A stretch of DNA of 41,185 bases from Bacteroidales bacterium KA00251 (GCA_001552775.1 KQ959277.1:196942-238126); one strand, 5' to 3'; numbered from the stretch's first letter, positions 8,425 through 17,375 are shown. A program made the numbers and translations. Notes: generated from the sequence alone by a model not told the origin.

Positions 8425-9573
8425 ATGAAAGTACCTAGAATCCTTCGAAAAAGTCCAATATATCAATTTCTTCGAAAAACATCTTTGGGAAGAAAGTATC
8501 TTATCAAAACAGGTAAGCTTGTGTCTCGAGAAGAACTCATTCAAGTACATGCAGAGGGTGTACCCTTAAAACTAGAATCCTCTGTTAAAGATAAGCCTGT
8601 TGTTGGCATAGTATATCCAGAAGAAATGATTCCTGGATACGTAATCCCCAAAGCATCAGCATACATGTATGAGCGCTTTTGCAAGACAAATGGTATAGAA
8701 TATCGGAACTATGACATTCATGCTAGTGACTGGCTGGATAAAGCAAAAGAGCTTGATGTTATATTTTGGCATGTTGATTCAACTCCTTCAGCACTCTATG
8801 AGGCAGAGTCCAAGATATATATACTGGATAAAATCCTTCAAAAGACATGCTTCCCTTCATTCCATGAGGTCTGGCAATATGAAGATAAGTGCAGAGCACA
8901 CTACCTATACCAAGTATACAATCTTCCTTGTATTCCAACTCGTTCTTCTAACTCTCGAGAAGAGTCTATCAAGCTATCCGAAACAATCAATTATCCTATC
9001 ATCGTAAAAACACGAACAGGTGCAGGATCTTTTGGAGTAAAGAAGATTGACAATAAGACTAAATTAAGAAGATATATCAAGAGTGTATTCTCTTCCAGGG
9101 GAAAATACACACTATACCCTTATGAAAGGCAAAAGGATTATATCTTACTTCAGGAGTTTATTGACAATGCATCTTATGATCTCAGGGTAATGTTAGTTGG
9201 GAATAAAGCCTATGGATATTACCGATATCCCAACAAAGGTGATTTTAGAGCATCTGGGGAAGGTAATGAGGATCATTCACGTCCAACTCCCATAAGTGTA
9301 CTCAAAGAAGCTATTAAGGTTAGAGAAGCATTAGAGTCTAGAGTGTTAGGTGTTGATTTTTTATATTCTGATAAGTATAAACAGCATCTAATTATAGAAG
9401 CATCAATATTTAACGAGATAGATCCACCTAGTATTGAAACTAGGCTAGAAGGGGTACCTGGATTTTATAATATATCAGACCCAGAAAACATATGCTATGA
9501 AGAGGGCGCATTTTGGTTTCCAGAGCTTATAGCGGAATCAATTATAAAGCAATGGATTATAGAGAATACTTGA
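8425..9573 (+). CDS. RimK-like ATP-grasp ligase of the polysaccharide locus
   Basis: A 382-residue protein with a C-terminal ATP-grasp fold. YPIIVKTRTGAGSFGVKK (about 190-207) is the ATP-binding lysine and glycine-rich loop. LLQEFIDNASYDLRVMLVG (about 242-260), the RimK-like NKGDFRASGEGN, and GVDFLYSD followed by LIIEAS form the rest of the site. ATP-grasp enzymes of this type activate a carboxylate as an acyl phosphate and couple it to an amine or thiol. The usual E-x-N magnesium motif reads E-A-S here (about 325-327), so a metal ligand appears substituted. The N-terminal 150 residues are not recognised. It lies between wzx and a FemAB-like gene, which suggests it forms an amide bond on a sugar acid or amino sugar. 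The substrate is unknown, and loss of activity is possible. Confidence 0.78.
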   Translation: MKVPRILRKSPIYQFLRKTSLGRKYLIKTGKLVSREELIQVHAEGVPLKLESSVKDKPVVGIVYPEEMIPGYVIPKASAYMYERFCKTNGIEYRNYDIHASDWLDKAKELDVIFWHVDSTPSALYEAESKIYILDKILQKTCFPSFHEVWQYEDKCRAHYLYQVYNLPCIPTRSSNSREESIKLSETINYPIIVKTRTGAGSFGVKKIDNKTKLRRYIKSVFSSRGKYTLYPYERQKDYILLQEFIDNASYDLRVMLVGNKAYGYYRYPNKGDFRASGEGNEDHSRPTPISVLKEAIKVREALESRVLGVDFLYSDKYKQHLIIEASIFNEIDPPSIETRLEGVPGFYNISDPENICYEEGAFWFPELIAESIIKQWIIENT

Positions 9574-9601
9574 TGGAGAGATCAGACGTCTACAGAATAA
9601 A

Positions 9602-10408
9602 ATGAGCTTTATTACAAATTATAAGAGCTATCAACGGGGAGCTATATTCAAGGGAGCTCCACATATGGAAAAAAGACTAACGAAGAAAGAAGCAGAGATA
9701 ATACTTAAGTATTATGCTGCGTTCTATCTAAGAAACGTATACTACTTTGATTGCCATGAGAAAACAAACTTTTGGTTTGTAATAAGAGACACTACTCTTG
9801 CATTCAGTGATTTATCAGCTAAGTGCCGTAATCAAGTTCGAAAAGCGTATAAGACATTTGACTTTCGCTATGTATCTAAAGATAATATGATAAATCATGG
9901 AGGATATGAGGTCTACAAATCCTCATGGCGTAGATACAAAACTATTCATTCACAGCCTTTAGTTAAAGAGAAGTGGATAGAACATATGTTGAACAATACG
10001 GAAGAATACTATGGTGTCTTTGAGAAGGAGTCGGGAGTTTTAGTTGCCTATTGTGCAGTTCTTATCCAAAACGAAAGTGCCAAGTATACAGAGATGAAGG
10101 CTAATCCCGATCATTTGAGACACTATCCATTTTATGGACTAATATTTTATCTAACCAATTTGCTTATTGGCGAAAGGAAGATGCTATACGTAACAGATGG
10201 AGCTCGAACAATCTCTGAGCATAGCAATATACAGTCATTTCTAGAGGAGAAATTCAAATTTAGAAAAGCGTATTGTCATCTAACGATGTATTACCCGTGG
10301 TACATAGATTTGGGCATGAAGTTACTATCCCCATTACGTAAATATCTTCCCGAAAAGTGTCAGTACCTATTTAAGTTAGATAGTTTCCAACACCCTATTG
10401 GTTCATAG
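9602..10408 (+). CDS. FemAB/GNAT-fold acyltransferase-like protein
   Basis: A soluble 268-residue protein. The segment FSDLSAKCRNQVRKAYK (about 69-85) followed by a charged helix resembles the R-N-x-x-R-K-A motif of FemAB-type aminoacyltransferases. The second half, with YGVFEKESGVLVAYCAVLIQ, HYPFYGLIFYLTNLLIG and FLEEKFKFRKAY, fits the closing part of a GNAT/FemAB domain. Such proteins transfer amino acids from aminoacyl-tRNA, or acyl groups from CoA, to amines in cell-wall or polysaccharide precursors. It is 28 bp after the ATP-grasp gene and 92 bp before wzy. Assignment is from motif patterns only, and specificity is unknown. The gene is AT-rich compared with the sugar-nucleotide genes at the start of the locus. 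Confidence 0.6.
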   Translation: MSFITNYKSYQRGAIFKGAPHMEKRLTKKEAEIILKYYAAFYLRNVYYFDCHEKTNFWFVIRDTTLAFSDLSAKCRNQVRKAYKTFDFRYVSKDNMINHGGYEVYKSSWRRYKTIHSQPLVKEKWIEHMLNNTEEYYGVFEKESGVLVAYCAVLIQNESAKYTEMKANPDHLRHYPFYGLIFYLTNLLIGERKMLYVTDGARTISEHSNIQSFLEEKFKFRKAYCHLTMYYPWYIDLGMKLLSPLRKYLPEKCQYLFKLDSFQHPIGS

Positions 10409-10500
10409 AAATGCTTTCGTTTTGAATGCATAATACTATGTAAAGAGAGGATATTGAAAATACTTTAAAAATACACCGCGAATAAGATAATAGTCACAGA

Positions 10501-11712
10501 ATGATATATCTTGTAGGAAAAAGTACCGACAACATGTCTCCTGATAAAATCAAGAGTGCCACTATCGTAAGTTTGATTTTTATTTTGCTCTTGTTTATCA
10601 TAGGGGTGTCTCCTTACATTGAAGAAGTAAAGCCATTAAGAATGGCACAAGCATTCGCAAAGGGGGGGTGCATCATCACATATTTATATGAGATAATAAA
10701 ACACCTTTCTGTTTTATGGCGTCAAAAATCGACTAGATATAACCTGCTGTTTGCATTACTCATTCTCCTTTCTGCTCCTTTTTCAAAAAATCCTCAGTTA
10801 GCGTTAGCACCACTGTACGTACTCCTTTCTTTTCCTTTTTTTTATGTTATGTCCAAAGAGCGGAAAATATCTAACAAGCAGATTGTTATCTTTTTACTCA
10901 TAGGATTAGTTTTAGCCTCAAATAATACCATACAATATTACTATAAGTTCGATACCTATTCCATTGAAGAAATATATGAGGGTAACTATACCAATAATAG
11001 CAGTTATACCATAGCTCTGCTACTTCCATTTTTCTTTTTGCTTAAGAGGCGTGCTAATTATTGGTTCCTAATAATCCCTTCATGCTTTCTAGTTTTAATA
11101 TCTCAAAAGCGTGGAGCCATTTTAAGCTCTTCTATTTTCCTATTATCCTATCTCTATTTGACAGTGCGTAACAGTAGCAAAAAAACACGATTCTTCTCTT
11201 TAATAGCAGTCGCTTTCTTGTTTTTTTTAGTTTATAGCGGATTGTCATTTTTCTTACATCGTTTTGTTGATGCCAGTTCTAGTGGACGATCAGAAATGTA
11301 TCCTTTTTATCTTTCTCGTTGGATGGACGGATCATTTTTAAGATTGCTGTTTGGAAATGGCTTGTATGCTACGATGGATTTGCTTTTTAATGGTAATTCT
11401 TTGTATGCACACTCGGACTTTGTTGAGGTTATATATGATTTCGGAATATTGGGCTTGAGTATTTACACCTCCATGATTATTGCAATTTTGCACTTTGGAT
11501 TTAGACAGAGAAAAATTCTTCAAGAAACATCACTATGTCTATTTTTTGTAATGGCTATCTTTATTATAAAGAGTGCTATTAGTGGTGTATATTTGGATAT
11601 TGAAGCTAATCTTCTCTTTATCTCCTTAGGTATTTTAATGGGACGCTCATCATCGTTCTTAAGAAGTTTGGGTTATCAGACACAACAAGATGAAAGAATC
11701 AACACTAGATAA
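10501..11712 (+). CDS. wzy: Wzy-type polysaccharide polymerase (O-antigen ligase/polymerase family)
   Basis: A 403-residue membrane protein with about ten hydrophobic segments. The large periplasmic loop region contains the Wzy_C features: ISQKRGAILSSSIFLLS, then SSSGRSEMYPFYLSRW, then LRLLFGNGLYATMD, then YAHSDFVEVIYDFGILGL, where H, D and the following acidic residue are conserved. It would join flipped repeat units in the periplasm. The ATG at 10501 is used; an internal ATG about 11 codons later is possible. The 3' end overlaps the next gene by 23 bp, indicating translational coupling. The upstream gap of 92 bp has no convincing promoter. Polymerase and not ligase is inferred from the wzx/wza/wzc context. 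Confidence 0.87.
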   Translation: MIYLVGKSTDNMSPDKIKSATIVSLIFILLLFIIGVSPYIEEVKPLRMAQAFAKGGCIITYLYEIIKHLSVLWRQKSTRYNLLFALLILLSAPFSKNPQLALAPLYVLLSFPFFYVMSKERKISNKQIVIFLLIGLVLASNNTIQYYYKFDTYSIEEIYEGNYTNNSSYTIALLLPFFFLLKRRANYWFLIIPSCFLVLISQKRGAILSSSIFLLSYLYLTVRNSSKKTRFFSLIAVAFLFFLVYSGLSFFLHRFVDASSSGRSEMYPFYLSRWMDGSFLRLLFGNGLYATMDLLFNGNSLYAHSDFVEVIYDFGILGLSIYTSMIIAILHFGFRQRKILQETSLCLFFVMAIFIIKSAISGVYLDIEANLLFISLGILMGRSSSFLRSLGYQTQQDERINTR

Positions 11713-12871
11713 ACAATTGACAATCCTTGCTGGTTGGACACTATACCTATACAGAGATAACTATTATACAATATTTCTGCATTGGTCCTATATAGAGAGG
11801 ATGATAGAGTTATATAAAGAAACGACTCTTATCGCTCCAGTTAAGGTTGTAGATCTTAAAGATGAGATAAAGACTCTTCAAAGACTATCTTCAAAAAGGC
11901 TTTCTATATACGCACTTCCTTATATTAAAGGAAGTGTAGATGCCCTTAAGTATGTGAGAATGTACAAGCGAGCTATCAAGAATGTTGTCTCTAAAACAGA
12001 CCTTTTTTATTGTAGAGTACCAGATCCATTTTGCTGGATGCCTGCACAGATGACTGACAAGCCAGTGATTATGCACTTCGTAGGAGATACAGCAGATGCT
12101 ACACAACACAATATTCATTTCTCTTGGCTGAAGAAAAATGTTTTACTTGCTGGCTATTTCTTCGAGTATAGGCGTATCTTGAAAAGTGCTAGAAAATCAA
12201 CTGTATACACAAATGGATCACACCTAAGCGAAAAGCTCCGTAAGCACGGGATAAAAGCTACATCAGTAGTTAGCTCAACCATCACTAAGGAAGATTTAGC
12301 ACTCGAACCCTTACGGCCTCTGAGTAACAAGCCACTAACCATTATTTATGTAGGGTATCTGCGCTATGCTAAGGGGATAGACACCCTAATCGAAGTAGTC
12401 AATAGGCTTGAAAAGAGACAATTCAATTATCAATTTCACATTGTAGGCGATGGTGATATGTACTCCATATTACAACAACTGATTGATGATTTGAAATTAG
12501 ACGATCACATCTATCTACATGGACATATTGATAATCGAGACATACTTCTCTCGCTCCTTCGGTCTAGCGATCTCTTTTTCTTCCCTAGTCTGAGTGAGGG
12601 GTCTCCACGAGTAGTAATTGAGGCAATGAGTCAAGGTTGCCCTGTCTTATCTACTCCAGTAGGATCTTTACCTGGTTGCTTTGATGAGAATGAGGAAATA
12701 CTCTTCTTCCCATTTAAGGATGCTGAGATTGCGACTAGTAAGATCCTTCAAGTCGGCGAAAACCTAGAAATGCTTACGCAATTACGAGATTGTGCCTATA
12801 GAAAGGTCTCTGAAAGGTTTACTATGGAGGGGTTCATACGAACAATAACTACCTATAATCATGAAGCATAA
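11690..12871 (+). CDS. Glycosyltransferase family 4 (GT-B fold)
   Basis: A 393-residue retaining glycosyltransferase. The C-terminal Glycos_transf_1 domain begins at IIYVGYLRYAKGIDTLIEVV and contains FHIVGDGDMYS, DHIYLHGHID, and the nucleotide-sugar motif FPSLSEGSPRVVIEAMSQG, with two glutamates separated by seven residues (E-x7-E). It would add one sugar of the repeat unit on the cytoplasmic side. The gene starts inside the last 23 bp of wzy and its own end overlaps the next gene by 11 bp, so the three genes are tightly coupled. Donor and acceptor sugars cannot be predicted. Only two classical elongating glycosyltransferases are visible in the locus, so this enzyme may define much of the repeat unit. 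Confidence 0.92.
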   Translation: MKESTLDKQLTILAGWTLYLYRDNYYTIFLHWSYIERMIELYKETTLIAPVKVVDLKDEIKTLQRLSSKRLSIYALPYIKGSVDALKYVRMYKRAIKNVVSKTDLFYCRVPDPFCWMPAQMTDKPVIMHFVGDTADATQHNIHFSWLKKNVLLAGYFFEYRRILKSARKSTVYTNGSHLSEKLRKHGIKATSVVSSTITKEDLALEPLRPLSNKPLTIIYVGYLRYAKGIDTLIEVVNRLEKRQFNYQFHIVGDGDMYSILQQLIDDLKLDDHIYLHGHIDNRDILLSLLRSSDLFFFPSLSEGSPRVVIEAMSQGCPVLSTPVGSLPGCFDENEEILFFPFKDAEIATSKILQVGENLEMLTQLRDCAYRKVSERFTMEGFIRTITTYNHEA

Positions 12872-13385
12872 ACTACTTTTACTCTACAGCTGGTTCGTGC
12901 GAACCTTGCTGATTTGGCTTCCCGATGTGCCATTTATTATGCGCTTCCGTGGATGGCTCTATGGGTTAGGCATGAAGAGCTGTGGCAAAAACTTTCAAGT
13001 GGCTCATAGTGCTTCTCTACAAGGAGTGGAAAATTTTATCGTTGGACGTAATGCGTATTTAGCAAATCAAGTTATTGTTCTTGCCTCAACTATAGTTCAC
13101 ATTGAAGATGAGGTGATGATTGCACCTAATAGTGTTTTAGTTACAGGAAATCATACACTTCACAATGGAACATTTCGATATGCTTCAGCACCTGCAAGTT
13201 CTATTTGCTTGCGAAAAGGAGCATGGGTCGCTGCAAACTGTACGGTACTTGCAGGAGCAATCTTACCTGAAGGGTCTGTCCTTTCTGCAAACAGTTGCTT
13301 ACACTCAATGAAGGATGAGATGAAGATGCAGAAGTACAGCGTCTATGGTGGGAACCCAGCTCGTTTTATCAAATCTATTTTATAG
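12861..13385 (+). CDS. Left-handed beta-helix (hexapeptide-repeat) acetyltransferase, WcaF/Maa-like
   Basis: A 174-residue protein built of hexapeptide repeats from about residue 40 to the end: VENFIVGRNAYLANQVIVLA, IEDEVMIAPNSVLVTGNHT, GAWVAANCTVLAGAILPEG. The end SVYGGNPARFIKSIL is the usual closing motif GxPAK/R. The His in TGNHTL is the probable catalytic base. It would use acetyl-CoA to O- or N-acetylate a sugar. Start ATG 12861 overlaps the end of the GT4 gene by 11 bp; the TupA-like gene follows after 6 bp. It could supply the N-acetyl group of a 4-amino sugar made by the dehydratase and the aminotransferase, but it looks more like sugar O-acetyltransferases than like PglD. Confidence 0.88.
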   Translation: MKHKLLLLYSWFVRTLLIWLPDVPFIMRFRGWLYGLGMKSCGKNFQVAHSASLQGVENFIVGRNAYLANQVIVLASTIVHIEDEVMIAPNSVLVTGNHTLHNGTFRYASAPASSICLRKGAWVAANCTVLAGAILPEGSVLSANSCLHSMKDEMKMQKYSVYGGNPARFIKSIL

Positions 13386-13391
13386 AAGGCT

Positions 13392-14309
13392 ATGCACATA
13401 ACAACAAATAAAACGGCTTCTAAGATGCTTTATCCTTTGATAAAGCTTACAGAATATTTGGGAATACATCATCCAGTATTTCTAATCAAGCTTCGGTACT
13501 TTGTGCGGTTTAGGAGACTGCCAAATCTGAAGAATCCGAAAGACCTAAATGAAAAGATCTTATATCTAAAGCTTTATACGGATACAAGAGAATGGACTCG
13601 CCTAGCTGACAAGTATAGAGTACGTGAATATATCAAGAAATGTGGACTAAGTGATATTCTGATACCCATGTATGGAGTATGGGATAAGGCGTCAGACATT
13701 ACACTATCGAACTTGCCAAAGACTTTTATCCTTAAAGCAAACAATGGTGATGGCAAAGGAAGTTTCCTCGTAGTAAAAGATAAGGAGTCTGTAAATCTTG
13801 AAGAGGTTAAGTTGCAGGCTGATAAATGGCTATCTGAAAGAAACATTGGCGCTTTAGCCGCAGAACCTCAGTATCGCAATATCCCTCCGAGAGTCCTTGC
13901 TGAAGAATTATTGGAGCCTGAGTCAGGTAGCCTTATTGACTACAAGATTTGGTGTTTCAATGGTAAAGCTCACTCCATTCTTACCTGCTCGGATCGCTCT
14001 AACAACTCTGTAGCCTTAGGAGCATACGACTTGAATTGGAATAGGCTAGAGGATGCTCTAATCCCCTCAAGAGACTATCCAGTAGGAGAGCTTTTACCTC
14101 GTCCAGAAAATCTCTCTAAGATGATAGATGTTGCGGAAAAGCTCTCTAAGCCTTTCCCAGAAGTAAGAGTGGATTTGTACGATGTTAATGGGCAAGTCTA
14201 TTTTGGAGAATTAACCTTTACCTCGCTCGGTGGTATGATGGATTATTACACTCCCAAAGCATTATTGGAGATGGGAGCTTTTGTAAGTCTCAATTATTAT
14301 GGAGATTAG
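13392..14309 (+). CDS. TupA-like ATP-grasp protein
   Basis: A 305-residue protein matching the TupA-like ATP-grasp family. The family pattern is visible throughout: NPKDLNEKILYLKLYTDT (about 48-65), LADKYRVREYIKK, LPKTFILKANNGDGKGSFLV, the Glu-Glu in VLAEELLEPE, DYKIWCFNGKAH, and VRVDLYDVNGQVYFGELTF near the end. The family is named after Bacillus TupA, needed for teichuronopeptide, a polymer of uronic acid and amino acids. Relatives are common in capsule loci and are often loosely annotated as glycosyltransferases. Here it is the second ATP-grasp protein of the locus, 6 bp after the acyltransferase gene and 167 bp before a UDP-glucose dehydrogenase gene. Its role is probably amide-bond formation on a uronic acid, but no biochemical function is certain. 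Confidence 0.82.
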   Translation: MHITTNKTASKMLYPLIKLTEYLGIHHPVFLIKLRYFVRFRRLPNLKNPKDLNEKILYLKLYTDTREWTRLADKYRVREYIKKCGLSDILIPMYGVWDKASDITLSNLPKTFILKANNGDGKGSFLVVKDKESVNLEEVKLQADKWLSERNIGALAAEPQYRNIPPRVLAEELLEPESGSLIDYKIWCFNGKAHSILTCSDRSNNSVALGAYDLNWNRLEDALIPSRDYPVGELLPRPENLSKMIDVAEKLSKPFPEVRVDLYDVNGQVYFGELTFTSLGGMMDYYTPKALLEMGAFVSLNYYGD

Positions 14310-14476
14310 TGGAAAATAAAATATCCTTTGTTTTTGAATTAACTTGTGAAAGAAAGAACTTAGAGGAAGGAATTTCTAGGAGGTAGATTGCCTAATTGGA
14401 AGCATATGACTCGAATTTGGAGAAAAGAATGCAAGGTTTACCTAAGCCATACTCGAAGGATAAAAAGAAAAGAAGT

Positions 14477-15715
14477 ATGAAAATAGCAGTAGCAGGTACA
14501 GGATATGTAGGGCTGTCTATGGCGGTTTTACTTGCACAGCACAATGAGGTCATTGCTGTGGATATTGACCCCAAGCGTATTGAAATGGTAAACATGAGGC
14601 AATCTCCTATCCAAGATGACTACATTGAGGAGTTCCTTGCTACAAAGCCTCTTAAACTTAAAGCTACGCTTGATGCAGAGGAAGGTTATGGCTGTGCCGA
14701 TTTTGTAGTCATTGCTACACCAACCAACTACGATAGTGCCCGAAACTTTTTCAATACTTCCACTGTGGAAGAGGTAATCAAACTGGTAGCAAAGAGCAAT
14801 CCTTTAGCTACGATAGTGATTAAATCTACAGTACCAGTCGGATATACTGAAGCCATCAGACAAGAGCTTGGTATTGAAAATATTTTCTTTGCCCCAGAAT
14901 TCCTGAGAGAGAGTAAAGCTTTATTCGACAATCTTTACCCCTCTCGTATTGTTGTAGGTTTTGACCATAGCTCTGAACTCTTAAGAAAAAAAGCCCACCA
15001 ATTTGCTCAACTCATTTATGAGGGAGCAGTAAAGAAGGATGTACCTATTCTTGAGATGGGTTCTACAGAAGCTGAAGCGGTGAAGCTCTTTGCCAATACT
15101 TATCTAGCTTTGCGGGTCTCTTATTTCAATGAATTAGATACCTATGCAGAATTGAAAGGTCTGAATACGCGAGAGATCATCAAAGGAGTGTGTCTAGATC
15201 CACGAATAGGCAATCACTACAACAATCCATCTTTTGGTTATGGAGGATATTGTTTACCTAAAGACACCAAACAACTCTTAGCAAACTATGCTGATGTACC
15301 CCAAAATATGATGAGTGCAATTGTAGATAGCAACAGCACAAGAAAAGACTTCATAGCAGATCAGATCCTCAAAAAAACGGGTTATTACGACTATAATGAC
15401 GAGGGACAGTTTGCCCCACATAAAGAGAAAGAGTGCACCATTGGAGTATTCCGACTTACCATGAAGAAAGACAGTGACAACTTTCGACAATCCTCTATTC
15501 AAGGTGTAATGAAGCGCATCAAAGCCAAAGGAGCTAAGGTCGTTATATACGAACCCACTTTAGACAATCACTCCACTTTTTTTGGGAGTTTAGTGGAAAA
15601 CGACTTATCTATCTTCAAAAAAATGGCACACGTTATTGTCGTCAATCGCTATGAGAAAGAACTTGATGACGTAAGGGATAAAGTCTATACCCGAGATCTA
15701 TTCAATTGCGACTAA
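14477..15715 (+). CDS. ugd: UDP-glucose 6-dehydrogenase
   Basis: Oxidises UDP-glucose to UDP-glucuronic acid with two NAD+. [19 protein letters not shown] opens the Rossmann domain. [21 protein letters not shown] and [12 protein letters not shown] follow in the family order. The nucleophilic cysteine is about residue 259 in [15 protein letters not shown], and the C-terminal UDP-binding domain runs to the end. I chose ATG 14477 (412 residues), because the domain starts directly there; in-frame TTG 14396 and ATG 14429 would add a 16-27-residue lysine-rich tail without family support. It belongs to the short UDP-glucose dehydrogenase branch and differs from the TviB-type enzyme at 3708. The 167-bp upstream gap is large for this locus. 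It is followed by the GT2 gene after 11 bp. Confidence 0.92.
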   Translation: MKIAVAGTGYVGLSMAVLLAQHNEVIAVDIDPKRIEMVNMRQSPIQDDYIEEFLATKPLKLKATLDAEEGYGCADFVVIATPTNYDSARNFFNTSTVEEVIKLVAKSNPLATIVIKSTVPVGYTEAIRQELGIENIFFAPEFLRESKALFDNLYPSRIVVGFDHSSELLRKKAHQFAQLIYEGAVKKDVPILEMGSTEAEAVKLFANTYLALRVSYFNELDTYAELKGLNTREIIKGVCLDPRIGNHYNNPSFGYGGYCLPKDTKQLLANYADVPQNMMSAIVDSNSTRKDFIADQILKKTGYYDYNDEGQFAPHKEKECTIGVFRLTMKKDSDNFRQSSIQGVMKRIKAKGAKVVIYEPTLDNHSTFFGSLVENDLSIFKKMAHVIVVNRYEKELDDVRDKVYTRDLFNCD

Positions 15716-15726
15716 ACAACAAGCTT

Positions 15727-16731
15727 ATGTATCCTACAGTATCTGTAATTATCCCCGCATACAATGAGGAGAACTTTATAGAAGATTGTCTTCAATCGGT
15801 CTATCAGCAAGATTATCCCAAGGAGCTACTAGAGGTGATCGTAGTAGATGGTAATAGTCAAGATCAAACAACAAAGATCATTCAAGAGAAGTTCCCTCAA
15901 GTAAAGCTTCTACATAATCCCAGAAAGATAGTCCCAGTTTCCATGAATATTGGGATTAAAGAGGCAAAAAGTGATTATATCATTCGACTCGATGTGCATT
16001 GCATCTATCCGAATAATTACTTTAGCCGGTTAATTCAATTTATGGAGTCTCATTCTGATGTTGACAATGTAGGGGGAGTATGTAATACACTTGCTGCCAA
16101 TAACACCTCAAAAGCTCAAGCAATCGCCATTGCACTCAGTTCACAGTTTGGCATGGGAAATTCAGAGTTTCGTGTAGGTACTAAAGAAATCAAAGAGGTA
16201 GACACCGTACCCTTTGGATGCTATCGCCGAGAGGTTTTTGATAAGATAGGTGGCTATGACGAAGATCTGATACGCAATCAAGACAACGAGCTAAACTCTA
16301 GATTAAAGCAACATGGAGGTCGTATTATTCTTCTTCCTGACCTCGGTATAGATTATTATGCACGCTCCTCGGTGAGAAAGTGTGGGCGGATGTTTTATCA
16401 ATATGGGCTTTTCAATCCTTTAGTAGATAAAAAGCTGGGGCAGTTCACCTCGCTGAGACGTATGGTGCCACTCTTCTTCGTACTCTATCTAATACTTTTT
16501 GTGGTGCTGAGCATCATTCTGCCGAAGCTGACCCTTTGGTTTGCCATCCCATTGCTCCTCTATCTACTGATAGATATTGTGGCATCGCTGCAGCATATAG
16601 CCAAGCCAAAGGTTGCTCTATGGCTACTCTGTATCTATCCAGTCATCCATATCAACTATGGTATCGGTTACCTTGACGGCATCTTGCGCCTGCTCTTCAA
16701 ACGCTCTTTCGTCGCTGAAGCTAATAGGTAG
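15727..16731 (+). CDS. Glycosyltransferase family 2, ExoA-like, with C-terminal membrane segments
   Basis: A 334-residue inverting glycosyltransferase. The GT-A domain begins at VSVIIPAYNEENFIEDCLQS and includes LLEVIVVDGNSQDQT, the metal-binding Asp in YIIRLDVHCIYP (D-x-H), and a late DEDLIRNQDNELNSRL region with the catalytic-type acidic residues. The last 90 residues form about three hydrophobic segments (LFFVLYLILFVVLSIILP; LWFAIPLLLYLLIDIVA), as in ExoA-type succinoglycan transferases. I used ATG 15727; the in-frame TTG at 15706 overlaps the dehydrogenase gene. It ends 4 bp before the next start, implying coupling with the initiating transferase. It probably adds an early sugar to the lipid-linked acceptor at the membrane. 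Confidence 0.9.
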   Translation: MYPTVSVIIPAYNEENFIEDCLQSVYQQDYPKELLEVIVVDGNSQDQTTKIIQEKFPQVKLLHNPRKIVPVSMNIGIKEAKSDYIIRLDVHCIYPNNYFSRLIQFMESHSDVDNVGGVCNTLAANNTSKAQAIAIALSSQFGMGNSEFRVGTKEIKEVDTVPFGCYRREVFDKIGGYDEDLIRNQDNELNSRLKQHGGRIILLPDLGIDYYARSSVRKCGRMFYQYGLFNPLVDKKLGQFTSLRRMVPLFFVLYLILFVVLSIILPKLTLWFAIPLLLYLLIDIVASLQHIAKPKVALWLLCIYPVIHINYGIGYLDGILRLLFKRSFVAEANR

Positions 16732-16735
16732 AGTT

Positions 16736-17338
16736 ATGTGGGCGAAGTGGTTATTTGATCGCATTGTGGCAATGTTAGGGCTTATTGTGCTGAGCCCCAT
16801 ACTACTAATCGTGGCAATCTTAATCCGAGTGAAGATGCCGAGTGGTCCCGTACTCTTCGAACAAAAGAGGGTCGGCAAAGATGGGGAGCTCTTTACTATG
16901 GTCAAATTTCGTAGCATGAGTGTGTCACATAGTGGCAGTAGTGTCTCCGTTGCAGGGGAATCTCGTATCACTCCTTTTGGTGCCAAGCTTCGTAAATACA
17001 AGCTTGATGAGCTACCTGAGCTGTGGAATGTGTTAATTGGAGATATGAGTTTCGTAGGACCCCGTCCTGATGTGCCAGGCTATGCAGACATCCTCGAGGG
17101 TGAAGATCGTGTGATATTAAAGCTACGTCCAGGGATCACAGGTCCAGCATCTCTAAAGTATAGAGATGAAGAGACTCTTCTTGCAAAAGTAGATGATCCT
17201 ATTAGATACAATGATGAAGTGATTTTTCCCGATAAAGTAAGAATTAATAAAGAGTATTACTACAATTGGTCTTTCTGGCTAGACATGCGATATATAGTGA
17301 GAACTGTGTGTGGTAGCAGAGAGAAAGATTTAATCTAA
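16736..17338 (+). CDS. Initiating monotopic phosphoglycosyl transferase (PglC-like)
   Basis: This enzyme would transfer a phospho-sugar from a UDP-sugar to undecaprenyl phosphate, starting repeat-unit assembly. The 200-residue product is the minimal PglC size and lacks the extra membrane segments of WcaJ/WbaP. It shows one N-terminal re-entrant hydrophobic helix (MLGLIVLSPILLIVAILI), then FEQKRVGKDGELFTMVKFRS, the catalytic Asp-Glu pair D91-E92 in LDELPELWNVLIGDMSFVG, and GPRPDVPGY. PglC of Campylobacter uses UDP-di-N-acetylbacillosamine, and this locus encodes a 4,6-dehydratase and a 4-aminotransferase that could make a similar sugar. The start at ATG 16736 is chosen because it opens the family sequence; upstream codons in that frame lie inside the GT2 gene. 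Confidence 0.9.
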   Translation: MWAKWLFDRIVAMLGLIVLSPILLIVAILIRVKMPSGPVLFEQKRVGKDGELFTMVKFRSMSVSHSGSSVSVAGESRITPFGAKLRKYKLDELPELWNVLIGDMSFVGPRPDVPGYADILEGEDRVILKLRPGITGPASLKYRDEETLLAKVDDPIRYNDEVIFPDKVRINKEYYYNWSFWLDMRYIVRTVCGSREKDLI

Positions 17339-17375
17339 AGTCTTTTGTGTTATAAAAAGGAAGCCATGTTTTCAT

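Noticed and set aside
16613-16735. N-terminal extension of the initiating transferase
   Set aside because: The family sequence begins at ATG 16736; the upstream codons lie in another frame of the GT2 gene.
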